Assembly: GCA_023014485.1 (NCBI GenBank)
Contig: JAJOZX010000995.1
Span: 1-64,000 of the forward strand
Reading direction: 5' to 3'
Source: Bathynomus jamesi
Lineage: Eukaryota > Arthropoda > Malacostraca > Isopoda > Cirolanidae
Length of the DNA: 64,000 nt
Below are positions 10,513-20,450 of the stretch, one piece after another; within the stretch, counting starts at the first letter, position 1, and every line of letters begins with the position of its first letter. The notes under the pieces are model-generated. The model searched no databases. It had not been told where the DNA came from and was given only the letters and a program-made list of their open reading frames with translations. Both the position numbers and the translations under genes were made by a program.

Positions 10513-12325
10513 CAGGGGTGTCTAAATTATGTGTTTTTACATGGGGAATTCAAATATGAGCTTCTTTTTTGGATAGGATAACTCTAACCTACATCATTTT
10601 GTATTTCTAAATTGCCAATTTTACCCTTTTGAACCCCTTTATAATATATTAAAAGATATAAGCTAAATCATTTATATTGACAAGGCCAAATCAACTTTAC
10701 ATATATTTATTAATAGGTGAACTGCATGTATATCACTGGATATAATTACAAAGATCATTCTCCTGACATCTTGAACTTTGCCAGGTTGCACAAATCCTGC
10801 TTTGACTCAGACTTGGACATCAGCTTCCTGCTGGTCTCCTGAGCCCTGATCCCTCCATCCCTCTTTTCCTGTGAGAAGTACTTAGCAGAAGCCTCAGTCA
10901 CCATTTTAACAACCCTCTCAATGCTTTGTGTGTGGCAAGGCCAGTTGCACCTCCATGGGGGTGTTGATGAAGTTTTTCACCTCTGAGGTGCTTAGAGAGC
11001 AGGTGAGAGGTGGCTCTGACACACCTTCTGACCAGCTGATCAAGTCACCGATGCTGGAAGCATCACAATTGATGTCAGGTGTCCTTCTGCTCCTAACAGA
11101 GGAGTCCCCCCAGCTGAGTGTCCGGGCCCCCTCTCCCCTGATGGCCAGGATTCTCTCCACCCCTTCAATCCTCTCCTTCTGATCCTCAGAGCAGAGTAGT
11201 GTTTGGAGGATGACTTCACTGTGGGCATACCAAGCAGATCTTCTCACAGTTGGCATCACAATATCCAGCACCTCCTTTCTCTGGGACTTGAGGCAGTCCA
11301 GCTGAAAGAGGATGTGCCTAGGCCCTTCGATCCAGGAGTGCTTGACCTTCACGTTGAACCAACATGGGTAATACACTCCAATGATGAATTCCACAATGAA
11401 TTGCAGAATCTTCAGGTTCTTTCCTTTAAGTCCGTGCTTTGACACCCAGAGCCTGAGAAGTCTGTTCGCTGTGGTGAGCCAGCGGCTGTGCTTTACTGGT
11501 CCTATCTCTAACAGAGCCAGCCCTGCAGGAAGTACTCCATCCCTGACTGCACAGACAATTTTATAGCCATAGTATTGATCAGTTGAGAGATCTTGAATAA
11601 CCTTGTCAGGAAGCTTGATCAGTGGAGGGCCAACAGAGATTCGGGTGAAGTTTGGATTGATATCAAAGTCAAAATGATATCAAAATGAACCACCTAATTT
11701 TAGCTCAAATCAAAGTTGTTAATTAAATTTTGCTCAATGTATCACTATAATATGCGTAGAAATAGCTTTTTCTAAAATATAACAGAATAATACTCACATG
11801 TGAACAGTAACAAAAAAAAAATCAGTAGATAATCTCTAAATCTATCCCCTCACTGCAAGCCGAGGTGGTAAAATAGCTTCATAAATCATGAGTCACTTCA
11901 AATATTTCACAAAACGTTTTAGAATGTTCTGAAACGTTACATTCTAGCCTCTGAGAAAGGTGGCTCAGAAAATGGCCTTATGCGCGCCAGAAAACCGTCA
12001 AAATATTTCATATACCAAACTGTATGATAATTACAATTAAGTGGAATGGCACACCTTTTTATTTGAGTATTTAAATATTATTATTATTATATGAATTACA
12101 TTATGTGTTTATATGAATTAGTTAGAACAATGCTCTATGAGAGATAACCTGAGCAGCCATGATAGAAAACGTGAGAAGACATATTCTGGGGTAACTACAA
12201 TAGTAAAATAATCAACAATTTAATAATAATCAACTGCAAAATGATGTAGGTTAGGGTTATCAGAATTAAATATTTTCTTCAGAATTGTGTTCTATACACC
12301 AAAATATGTCATTTGAACACCCCTC
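10513..12325. mobile_element. DNA transposon inserted between LINE A ORF1 and ORF2
   Basis: The ends are imperfect inverted repeats about 90 bp long: CAGGGGTGTCTAAATTATGT at left against GAGGGGTGTTCAAATGACAT at right. Both arms then share a CTAACCTACATCATTTTG segment (10577-10597 and, inverted, 12236-12256). The interior carries a broken minus-strand ORF of an unclassified family. The CAGGGGTG terminus resembles hAT ends but I could not find a convincing 8-bp duplication, so the superfamily is open. Its position splits the LINE cleanly. Confidence 0.7.
10760..11690 (-). pseudogene. Unclassified transposon-borne ORF, partial
   Basis: The minus strand encodes a continuous protein from about 11690 to 10760 with a few breaks. 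Visible segments include DLSTDQYYGYKIVCAV, SRWLTTANRLLRLWVSKHG, VEGPRH-like IEGPRHILFQLD, MPTVRRSAWYAHSE, DINCDAS and IERVVKMVTEAS near the C-terminus. I recall similar proteins as uncharacterised, multicopy ORFs in many invertebrates, but cannot name a superfamily or function. The longest unbroken part is 11445-10918. Its place inside inverted repeats suggests it belongs to the 10513-12325 element. No catalytic triad can be assigned by eye. Confidence 0.5.
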
Positions 12326-12334
12326 TCCATTGAT

Positions 12335-13887
12335 TTAAAAAAAATGCCTAGTATGACCCGCCCTACTGGTCGGGGCACCGGGAGGTGACGCCTCACCAGC
12401 CCTCCGTATAAGGGGGGGAGTCCTGAGCGGATCAGGAGCGGCGCGCCGCTTCCCCTCCGGTGAAGAGGGGGAAGCAGGGCGAGCAGCGGTCATGATCGGG
12501 TCTGGAGGACTCCGACTCCGACCACGGCGACGCTTCCTCCTCCCCTTCGGGGCATCACCTTCCCCACCCGAGAGACGAGTAGGCAAGGATCCAGACCCCA
12601 AGGCCGGAGAGGGAGAAGGGGCACTTGTAGGCAGGGAATCAGATGGGATGTCTGAAAGTGAGGCAGAGGAACAAGAAGGACCCGCGGCGCCAGGAGGACC
12701 ACCAACCCCCGGAACTTCCAGGGGGGGCACCACTCCGGTAAGCGCCGGGGTAGCACGGGAGGGGCCAGAGGACCCGCCAGAGCCAAGGGCCGCAGCATAG
12801 GACAACCCCCGCCGCGGCTCCCGGTCACGGACCCTATCGCGCGCCTCCCTCGCACTAAGGAATTCGGTAGTCCTTAAGGACCGCACCTCGAATTCAAACT
12901 TGAAAACGGGGCAGTCCCGAGAGGAGGAAGGGTGGGCCCCCGAGCAGTTCGAGCACAGCGGGGGGTTCGTGCACGGGGTAGGGTGCGCAGGCCCACCGCA
13001 GCGGACACACAGCTTACCTTCACGGCGGCAAGCAGAGCTAACATGGCCGAACCGGTTGCAGCCAAAGCAGCGAACCGGGTCAGGCACATACGGTCGCACC
13101 GAAAACTCACACGACCGGCGATCACCCATGCCCCAGAACACCTGGGCCGGAGGCACTAGGGAGTCAAAGGTCAGGAGCAGACGAGCGGACGGGGTAAGAG
13201 CACCATCCCGGCGCGACGAAAGGCGGAAGACCTTCGTCACCCCCTGGGGGCAAGATCCTCCTGCAACTCGCCAACCGGGATTGACAGCAGACGGGAAGCG
13301 AAAATGGTGCTCTGACAGCTATTCAATTGCGGATGGGGAGTCACAGAAACTCTGCAACCCAAAACATCCTGCAACTGTAGAAGGGACTCAGTCACCACCG
13401 AAGAACGGGACTTCAAAAGAAGAGACCCATCCTTCAGAGGGCGGATATCATAACGACAGGGAACTCCCACCGTCTTAAGACGCTGAAACACCCGTTCCGA
13501 GTTGCCCGGAAGGGAGCCAGCGGAAGGGCGGAGAACAAGGAACCTGTCCACTGGACAGAAGTTGACAGCAGGGACAGGTCCATGTGTAACGGTAACCGAG
13601 AGTGGGCGAGAGAACGAGGGCCGCGAAGACCCCGCCCTACGGCCACCACGGGTCCGGCCACGAGAGCCAGACGCCGCGGAGGACGAGAGGGGGCCATACG
13701 GCTTGAAGGTCAATCCAGCGGAGGCAGAGGCCGCTGAACGACCAGAAGTAGAAGTCTTATCCAAATCCAAGGGCGGGCCAGAGTCGTCAACAAGAGGGGA
13801 TTTAAGTTTTGAAATTGAACCCATAAACAATAGCTTTACAAAAAAGACAGCCTCGGACCCAAGGCAATGCACCATCCGCCGCTGCAT
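12335..13887 (-). pseudogene. LINE A ORF1: gag-like protein with CCHC knuckles, frameshifted
   Basis: An RNA-binding gag-like protein of a non-LTR element. The first ORF (13887, more likely initiating at the MGSISKLKS ATG near 13824, to 13237) holds an Arg/Ser-rich stretch and a hydrophobic domain. After a frame change near 13240 the second part contains a Cys/His cluster near 13090-12920: CFGCNRFGHVSSAC (CX2CX4HX4C), CVRCGGPAHPTPC and CSNCSGAHPSSSRDC, three knuckle-like motifs. A Pro/Ser/Arg-rich tail with KGRRKRRRGRSRS (near 12550) follows. Three knuckles and a basic tail fit I-clade ORF1. The 1.8 kb transposon follows directly. Confidence 0.75.
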
Positions 13888-14451
13888 CCTTCAAGGCGCA
13901 GGCCCAACGTCCCGGGTAGCCCGCCCCCCAACCCGACTGTCGTTTTAAAAACAGCAGATTGGCACTACGGAGATTTGTCCGTTAAGGGCCCAGCAAAGAC
14001 CCAATCCAGACGCAACAGCGGTCCGGGCGCCCAGACCGTCCCCGGAGCACGACTCAGCCACGGAGCGATGCCCCCCGGCGGGTGCACCCGATGACCCCAA
14101 GACTGCAAAATACAAACAGAGGGGGGGGGGGATACTACAATTGACAAAAGCACAAGACTGAGTCAAGAGAAAAGAAATTCCGGTTGAAACGGAAAAAAAG
14201 GGGGAGCTAAAAGAAAAGTAAGGGTAAAAAAAAAAAACGCAACTAGGTAACTCTTCGCCCACACCCCGCGAGGAGTTGAGGAAACCCCAACAACACACGA
14301 GGTGTACGAGCCCCCTCGGCCCGGCAAGCCGGAGTACCTAATCGAGAGGGGTATAATATATACACACACACACACCACACACACACACACACACGAGGGT
14401 ACTTCAATAAGTATCCGCACTTTTTATTTTAGTGATAATATCGTATATATA

Positions 14452-15811
14452 CAGGGTGGGGCACGGGAATCAAGTGTTTTTTGAATAGCTAGTAATCGGC
14501 CATTAGGAATGGGAGGGGCGTGCGGTAGGTAGCATTCCATTCCTGGGTTCATAGCATTTAACTTTAACTAACACTCACCTTTATCTTTCAGGTGCCATCA
14601 TGGAGCAGTGGACGTTAGAACACCGCATGTTCGCGTATGATCATTTTGTTAGGAGTGGCGAGTCAATGACAGCAGTTCAGCGTGCGTTTCGCCGCAGATT
14701 CAACATTCATCGAAATGACTCTGTTCCCGCTCGTGACACAATCTTACGTTGGGTTAACAATCTTCGAACAGGAGGCTCAATAATGAAAACAAAACCGAAG
14801 GGGCCGCAATGCACTGTGCTTACTCCAGAGAACGTTGAAAGGGTCAGACAAGCGATGTTGCAAAGCCCAGGCCGCTCTGCTCGGAGACATTCAGCTGCAC
14901 TCGGAATCAGCAATCGTACTGTTAGACGGATTTTGCATGAAGAATTACACTTTCACCCATACAAGTTAGCGATGGTGCAGGAATTGAATGTAAACGATTG
15001 CCCCCAACGACTGAATTTTGCACAGGAAATGCTTGCACTTTATGAGCAGAATGAAAACATGATGGTGGTAATGAGTGATGAAGCCCATTTCCACCTTAAT
15101 GGGGCCGTCAACAATCAAAACTGTCGGTATTGGGCTGCTGAAAATCCGCGACAACTCCATGAAAAACCGCTGCATAGCCCTAAGGTTACAGTTTGGTGCG
15201 CGGTGGGAAAGTTTGGCGTCATCGGTCCCTATTTCTTCGAACAAAATGGGGTTACCGTTACCATAACATCTGGGCGTTACATTGAGATGGTGAACACCTT
15301 TTTCATTCCTGAGTTACGAAGAAGGCGTATTGCTCGTCGACATTTGTGGTTTCAGCAAGATGGGGCCACGCCACACACCGCCAGAGCGTCAATGGCTGTT
15401 CTTCGCCCCTGTTTCCCAACCATCTCATTTCGAGATTTGGTGACATTGCATGGCCCCCTCGGTCCCCTGACTTGTCCACATGTGACTTCTTTCTATGGGG
15501 GTACCTCAATTCACGTGTCTACGAGGACAAGCCCCGTACATTAGATGCATTGAAGGAAGCGATCCGTCAACAAATCATCCAAATCAACAGAGACCTGCTG
15601 GGAAGAGTGGAGGCCAATTTTCGTAAACGCCTTCAACAATGCGTCGACGGCCAAGGACATCATATGCCAGATATAATTTTCGGTACATGATTATTATGAC
15701 ATGAAATGCTATGTTCTTACGAATGTTGTTCTACCAATATATTTTCTTTACAAAAATAAATATAATTTTCCTGATTATTCCAAAAACACTTGGTTCCCGT
15801 GCCCCACCCTA
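14452..15811 (+). mobile_element. DD41D mariner-like element 1, inside the DD34D mariner
   Basis: Inverted repeats CAGGGTGGGGCACGGGAA at left and, inverted, at 15790-15810, set in TA-rich flanks as expected for TA-targeting IS630/Tc1/mariner elements. One transposase gene lies inside. It falls in the left subterminal part of the DD34D mariner, so it arrived after it. Confidence 0.8.
14600..15690 (+). pseudogene. DD41D mariner-type transposase, one frameshift
   Basis: A cut-and-paste transposase. The N-terminal half has two helix-turn-helix regions (MEQWTLEHRMFAYDHFVRSG; later RSARRHSAALGISNRTVRRI). The catalytic core shows MSDEAHFHLNG (first D, near 15075), FQQDGATPHTA (second D, near 15355) and SPDLSTCDFFLWG (third D, near 15465). 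My count gives 41 residues between the second and third D. The frame shifts near 15430, so the reading to 14600-15544 continues in the frame ending at 15690. The ATG at 14600 follows a CTTTCAG acceptor-like site. About 350 aa if unbroken, normal for the family. Confidence 0.8.
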
Positions 15812-16831
15812 TATAATATATACTCGTCATAACGAGCCAAACTGAGATCTATAGGCTTATTTAAGCTAGCAACAGTATAGGCTTATTTAGGCTACTCATA
15901 GTTGTCACATATCATACGAATAGTGAGCATGGCTGCGCCGCTTTCAATTTGTACTCTGGAAGAACAGAGATCCGTGGTTCGTTTTTTGTGGGCAGAAGGT
16001 GTGAAAGGAGCTGAAATTCACACGCGTTTATGTGCTCAGTATGGGAATAATGCGTTACCACGGCGAAGTGTGTACGAGTCGATTTAAATGTTCGAGGAAG
16101 GTCGGACATGTGTGACAGATGCTCAGCGCCCAGGACGACCGTCAACATCAAACCAGTGGTGACAAACAGGAAGAAGCCAGAGCCATGATTTTCGATGACA
16201 GAAGATTAACAATAAAAGAAATTGCATCTTTATTAGACATCAGTCAAGGGTCAGCCTATTCGATAGTTCATGACATTCTTGGCTTTCACAAGGTTTGTGC
16301 AAGATGGGTGCCCAAACAGTTGACAGAAGAGCACAAACGTAATCGTATGGACGTCTGCTCTCGTCTTTTGGCGCGGTATCATAATGAAGGTGAAAACTTT
16401 TTGGAGCGCATTATCACTGGAGATGAAACCTGGATCCATCACTATGAACCAGAAAGCAAACGACAAAGCATGCAATGGAAGTATCCAACATCTTCCGTTG
16501 CGAGGAAGTTCAAAGCGCAGCCGTCAGCAGGTAAAGTTATGCTAGCACTGTTTTGGGATACACGAGGCCCTATCCTTGAACATTATGAAGAGCGTGGAAC
16601 TACAGTAACAAGTGCATCGTATTCTGACATGCTTCGGAATGAGTTAAAGCAAGCAATTCGCACAAAACGGAGAGGGAGATTGTCGGAAGGTCATTATTCT
16701 GTTACACGACAATGCGCGCCCTCATACCGCTGCACAGACTAGAAAATGCCTTCAAGAACTTAAATTTGAAGTTTTCGACCATCCAGCCTACAGTCCAGAC
16801 CTGACACCTTCGGATTTTTACCTGTTTGGAC

Positions 16832-17697
16832 CAGAGCATTTTTTAAGCTTTTCCCACTGGGCGACAAAGGCAGATCGGTAAGTGGTGGGGGGATTAAGGC
16901 AGGGGTGTGCTGCCAATTTCTTAACAACCGGTTCTGATACAGATAGGAGTGTAAATCAGCGAGCGCAAATGGCGCGAGTCATTAAGCTAGGGGGTCTGGG
17001 ATGAGCGGTAGCTCCCCCAGCGGGGTCCGAGGCGGAGCCCCGGAAGCCAACGCACTTTAGCTTTTCGAAACAGCATCTTGTAACATTTTGGCAGAAATTA
17101 TTTAACATATTCTTTATACTCACTAATGACATAATTATCTAAAAATAAACTAATTTTTCATCAAAAAATAAATAAGTATTGAAACGACCACTGCTTGTGA
17201 TACTACCTATATTTTTCTATAAAATCTTGAAAAAATTAAAAAAAATTTGGATGTAAATAAATTTCTACTGACTTAAATATTTGTTAAAAACAAACAAACG
17301 GTTCGGTGATCCAATCAAAATTTAACAACCGGTTCGGGCGAACCGGACCGAACCGGTCCCAGCACACCCCTGGATTAAGGATACTATGGATCCGGATGTT
17401 CCCTAATCAGGCCACCATCCCCGTGTGGTCTGAAATAACACTAGCATTATCTATATATAAATATTCAATGTAAATTTCATATTTACATTTAGGATAAACA
17501 GTTCTAATTGTGACATATGTGCATGTATTATATGTATTTATATGGCTTCCAGGACAATGCTCCCAAGACAATTCTATTTTTACAAATTTTGAAAATTCCT
17601 TGTCACCCAGTACCCTAAAATTTCATTTACTGGGCGACAAATTTTCTTCACTGGGTGACATTCATGTCGCCCACTCACTAGGTTAAAAAATGCTCTG
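16832..17697. mobile_element. hAT-type MITE inside mariner transposase
   Basis: Ends CAGAGCATTTTTTAA and TTAAAAAATGCTCTG form exact 15-bp inverted repeats. The 8-bp duplication GTTTGGAC is exact at 16824-16831 and 17698-17705, and lies in the mariner LFGP codons, so the empty site is clear. The subterminal part carries TGGGCGACA/TGTCGCCCA words. A second MITE sits inside it. Confidence 0.9.
16900..17372. mobile_element. hAT-type MITE nested in a hAT-type MITE
   Basis: Ends CAGGGGTGTGCTG and CAGCACACCCCTG, exact inverted repeats, with the exact 8-bp duplication GATTAAGG at 16892-16899 and 17373-17380. The interior carries GAACCGGTTC-type words beside both ends and is otherwise AT-rich and non-coding. 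Confidence 0.9.
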
Positions 17698-18059
17698 GTT
17701 TGGACCACTAAAAGACGCTTTGAGAGGTCAGCGATTCCAAGGCGATGATGACCTGAAGGAGGCGGTGCATGACTGGCTACGCACACAGCCAAAAACATTC
17801 GTTTGTGATGGCATTAGGAAGCTTGTAGATCACTGAACTAAGTGTATTCAGAAACATAGAGACTATGTTGAGAAGTGATGTGTTTATAATCTATCAGATG
17901 TGAAAATAAAATTGTGAAAATAAAAAGTGCGGATACTTATTGAATTACCCTCGTGTATGTATATATATATATATAAAATTATTTCACGAAAGTAACACGT
18001 GAAAAATATTTATGATGAATAAAACCACGAAGGAAAGGAAACAGAATGGTGCTCAAGCG

Positions 18060-18084
18060 CTTTCGTCTAATGACATCCTCAGGA
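18060..18084 (-). ncRNA. Hammerhead-like motif, left PLE arm
   Basis: On the minus strand it reads CCTGAGGATGTCATTAGACG, then AAAGCGC: a CUGANGA core, a short GUC-AUUA-GAC stem and GAAA. The inverted twin lies at 20360-20386. Flanking stems are not clear, so this may be a relic. Confidence 0.4.
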
Positions 18085-18187
18085 ACACAAGTACATAAAA
18101 GGGTTACAGCCTATATATAGGTTACAGAAAAAAATAAAAAAATATATATATATGGGAATGAACTCAGAATGGTCCCCTGAGTTTTTT

Positions 18188-18500
18188 ATGATACACACAG
18201 ACAGTGCATGGAACAAGGAACTCTTCTGGGATAATTAAATCCACTAAATGTAGCAGGGCTAGGCTGCTTTAAACCCTAGATCCATGTCCCAAAGCTGGAT
18301 CCTGTCTGCTTTGCAGATAGCTGGTGAGGGAAGCTATATTTATGGGACCTCTTTGCGAGTGACCCGTTGCCCGCGTCGGGCTAGCATCATGAAAAAGAAA
18401 AACTATGGTATTTGTCATTTACCATTACTTATTCCGACTATAGTGGATTTATTTATCCCAGAAGAGTTCCTTGTTCCATGCACTGTCTGTGTGTATCATA
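18188..18500. repeat. Fold-back with 60-bp arms in the left PLE arm
   Basis: Arms at 18188-18248 and 18441-18500 are inverted copies, for example ATGATACACACAGACAGTGC against its complement, around a loop of about 190 bp. There is no matching sequence in the right PLE arm, so this is probably an insertion private to the left side. Non-coding. Confidence 0.6.
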
Positions 18501-18783
18501 TATATATATATATATATATAATATATATTATATATAATATATATATATATATATGCAATAAACGGAGAAGTAAAAATAAAAATTAAAAATTTAAGGATTA
18601 TCAGAGAGGCATACAGATTTGTAAGGAAAAAAATATCGATTTTTACCACAAGATCAAATGAATTATAAAAATACAAATTTATACTGGAAATCTGCCCGGG
18701 TTTTAACACTGCCTTTTATGGTTAAGTTTCGATGTATATAAAAATAAAATGAAAATTAAAAGTTAATAGAGTAGCATACAAGT

Positions 18784-19114
18784 TTACCAAAGATTTAGCG
18801 TTCTACCCTTCTTATCTAAATCTGTTTTGAAGGAATTCAAAACAACAGGATCGAGTTGAAAAAGACCTTTGCTTATGTTGAAGTTATTTGAAAGTTGGAT
18901 AATGGCAGACTCAAGAATATTTCTATTAACAATGTTGCTAGAGTGAAATAAAACTGAAGCATTATTCCAATCAATACAGTGGGATAACTCTGACAAATGG
19001 ACAAAAAGGGCACTGGACAACTGTCCTGTTCTAACGGAATATTGATGCTGTTTTATACGTGTGTGCAAATCCTTTCCCGTCTGACCTATGTAAAAGGAAT
19101 CACATTGTTTACAT
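18784..19114 (-). pseudogene. PLE GIY-YIG endonuclease fragment, left arm
   Basis: The minus strand encodes CKQCDSFYIGQTGKDLHTRI, a GIY-YIG nuclease core with its zinc-binding CxxC, followed by a conserved C-terminal stretch ending GRTLNLW. The RT part is absent because the copy is 5'-truncated at the palindrome centre. The right-arm copy encodes an identical 94-residue C-terminal part, so the duplication is recent or kept equal by gene conversion. Confidence 0.7.
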
Positions 19115-19123
19115 TGTAAACAT

Positions 19124-19453
19124 TGTAAACAATGTGATTCCTTTTACATAGGTCAGACGGGAAAGGATTTGCACACACGTATAAAACAGCATCAATATTC
19201 CGTTAGAACAGGACAGTTGTCCAGTGCCCTTTTTGTCCATTTGTCAGAGTTATCCCACTGTATTGATTGGAATAATGCTTCAGTTTTATTTCACTCTAGC
19301 AACATTGTTAATAGAAATATTCTTGAGTCTGCCATTATCCAACTTTCAAATAACTTCAACATAAGCAAAGGTCTTTTTCAACTCGATCCTGTTGTTTTGA
19401 ATTCCTTCAAAACAGATTTAGATAAGAAGGGTAGAACGCTAAATCTTTGGTAA
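19124..19453 (+). pseudogene. PLE GIY-YIG endonuclease fragment, right arm
   Basis: The mirror image of the left-arm fragment: CKQCDSFYIGQTGKDL at the start, then the same C-terminal residues to GRTLNLW and a stop at 19453. RT missing. The downstream 3' region runs through (TA)n and inserted SINEs to the hammerhead-like motif at 20360. Confidence 0.7.
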
Positions 19454-19685
19454 ACTTGTATGCTACTCTTAACTTTTAATTTTCATTTTATTTTTATATA
19501 CATGTACATCGAAACTTAACCATAAAAGGCAGAGTGTTAAAACCCGGGCAGATTTCCAGTATAAATTTGTATTTTTATAATTCATTTGATCTTGTGCTAA
19601 AAATCGATATTTTTTTCCTTACAAATCTGTATGTCTCTCTGATAATCCTTTAATTTTTAATTTGTATTTTTACTTCTCCGTTTAT

Positions 19686-19742
<57 letters not shown>

Positions 19743-19744
19743 CA

Positions 19745-20006
19745 CACATTCAACTGCAAAGAACACGCAGTATAAATAACGTAAAGAACGACGCTTGTAT
19801 AGGAGATATTCCGCGCAAGACGAGAGAGAGAGAACGAAACAAATGAAAAAATGAGGTAACCACCTGGGAATCGAACCCGGGATCCCAGGTGGTTACCTCA
19901 TTTTTTCATTTGTTTCGTTCTCTCTCTCTCGTCTTGCGCGGAATATCTCCTATACAAGCGTCGTTCTTTACGTTTTTATACTGCGTGTTCTTTGCAGTTG
20001 AATGTA
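19745..20006. mobile_element. Inverted pair of tRNA-derived SINE family 1 fragments
   Basis: Two fragments of one SINE meet head to head near 19877. Arms share GAGGTAACCACCTGGGA against its complement, the CTCTCTCTCGTCTTGCGCGG body and CTGCGTGTTCTTTGCAGTTG. The left arm keeps the box B (GGTTCGATTCCC on the minus strand); the right arm lacks it. A third, fuller copy follows at 20092. Confidence 0.65.
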
Positions 20007-20091
20007 TATAATGTTACGGCATGCGGGAGGTGCCCCCTTGGGGCATTGGTTTCTGCGAGTATGTAGAAGAATTACGGCATTTGGAAGAGTG

Positions 20092-20237
20092 AGGCCCATG
20101 GTGTAATGGTATCGCGTCTGACCGGCAATCGGAAGATCCCGGGTTCGATTCCCAGGTGGTTACCTCATTTTTTCATTTGTTTCGTTCTCTCTCTCTCGTC
20201 TTGCGCGGAATATCTCCTATACAAGCGTCGTTCTTTA

Positions 20238-20240
<3 letters not shown>
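20092..20240 (+). mobile_element. tRNA-derived SINE family 1, full head
   Basis: The head reads GAGGCCCATGGTGTAATGGT, then ATCGCGTCTGACCGGCAATC, then GGAAGATCCCGGGTTCGATT. Box A and box B (GGTTCGATTCC) match pol III type 2 promoters, and the GCGTCTGAC anticodon-arm region resembles arginine tRNA. The body CATTTGTTTCGTTCTCTCTC and a (TA)n tail follow. The acceptor stem ends do not pair, so it is a SINE, not a tRNA gene. Further copies lie at 19745-20006 and 31122-31380. Confidence 0.7.
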
Positions 20241-20287
<47 letters not shown>

Positions 20288-20359
20288 TATTTATTTATTT
20301 TTTATTTTTTTTTCTGTAACCTATATATAGGCTGTAACCCTTTTCTGTACTTCAGTGTT

Positions 20360-20386
20360 CCTGAGGATGTCATTAGACGAAAGCGC
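20360..20386 (+). ncRNA. Hammerhead-like motif, right PLE arm
   Basis: CCTGAGGATGTCATTAGACG then AAAGCGC, with the CUGANGA core intact and GAAA after a three-pair stem with an extra U. The inverted twin is at 18060-18084. Lies just before the 3' end of this PLE copy, the same relative place as in the first family. Confidence 0.4.
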
Positions 20387-20450
20387 TTGAGCACCATTCT
20401 GTGTTTCCTTTCCTTCGTGGTTTTATTCATCATATATATATATATATATA

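Larger units (their letters stand above)
6130..14345 (-). mobile_element. LINE A: I-clade-like non-LTR retrotransposon, interrupted
   Basis: An element on the minus strand with gag-like ORF1 (13887-12335), a 1.8 kb foreign insertion, and ORF2 (10489-6375) with endonuclease, RT and RNase H. A run of T at 6132-6158 marks the poly(A) 3' end. Without the insertion it is about 6.4 kb, typical of full-length I-type LINEs. It is markedly GC-richer than its AT-rich flanks. The 5' end is placed near 14345, before a CA repeat. An RNase H domain plus CCHC knuckles point to the I/Nimb/Outcast/R1 group; exact clade not settled. Confidence 0.8.
15929..17837 (+). pseudogene. DD34D mariner transposase, interrupted by hAT MITE
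   Basis: A mariner transposase. Start MAAPLSICTLEEQRSVVRFL at 15929. The reading hits a stop at 16085 and changes frame near 16140. It then shows the IASLLDISQGSAYSIVHDIL helix-turn-helix (16215-16275), ITGDETWIHHYEPESK with the first D (16410-16455), and HDNARPHTA (second D, near 16710) after a frame change near 16690. SPDLTPSDFYLFGP (third D, near 16795) follows. Thirty-four residues separate the second and third D. The hAT MITE at 16832-17697 cuts the gene in the codons just after LFG; the C-terminus resumes at 17706 and stops near 17837. Confidence 0.8.
14391..17956 (+). mobile_element. DD34D mariner, host of nested insertions
   Basis: Left end ACGAGGGTACTTCAATAAGT, then ATCCGCACTTTTTA; right end is its inverse around 17920-17954. 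Removing the DD41D element (about 1.36 kb) and the hAT MITE (866 bp) leaves about 1.3 kb, the usual mariner size. The transposase at 15929-17837 belongs to it. The CA and TA repeats at the two borders blur the TA target duplication. Confidence 0.8.
17960..20445. repeat. Palindromic PLE (second PLE family), with later insertions
   Basis: Two head-to-head partial copies of one PLE form a palindrome centred at 19119. The inner arms (about 18555-19114 and 19124-19690) are almost identical inverted copies. The outer arms (17960-18140 and 20290-20445) are also inverted copies, sharing AACCTATATATAGGCTGTAA and the hammerhead-like segment. Between inner and outer arms each side holds different insertions and (TA)n runs. 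Inverted partial copies are a known PLE arrangement. Confidence 0.75.

Noticed and set aside
10457..12373. Inverted GTAGGGCGGGTCGTACT / AGTATGACCCGCCCTAC beside the LINE A insertion
   Set aside because: Lies outside the insertion ends in GC-rich LINE sequence. It may be chance, or part of the ORF1-ORF2 linker; not enough to call an element end.
20092..20165. Possible tRNA gene (box A and box B present)
   Set aside because: Acceptor ends do not pair, the unit continues into a repeated body, and copies recur at 19.8 and 31.1 kb. It is a SINE head.
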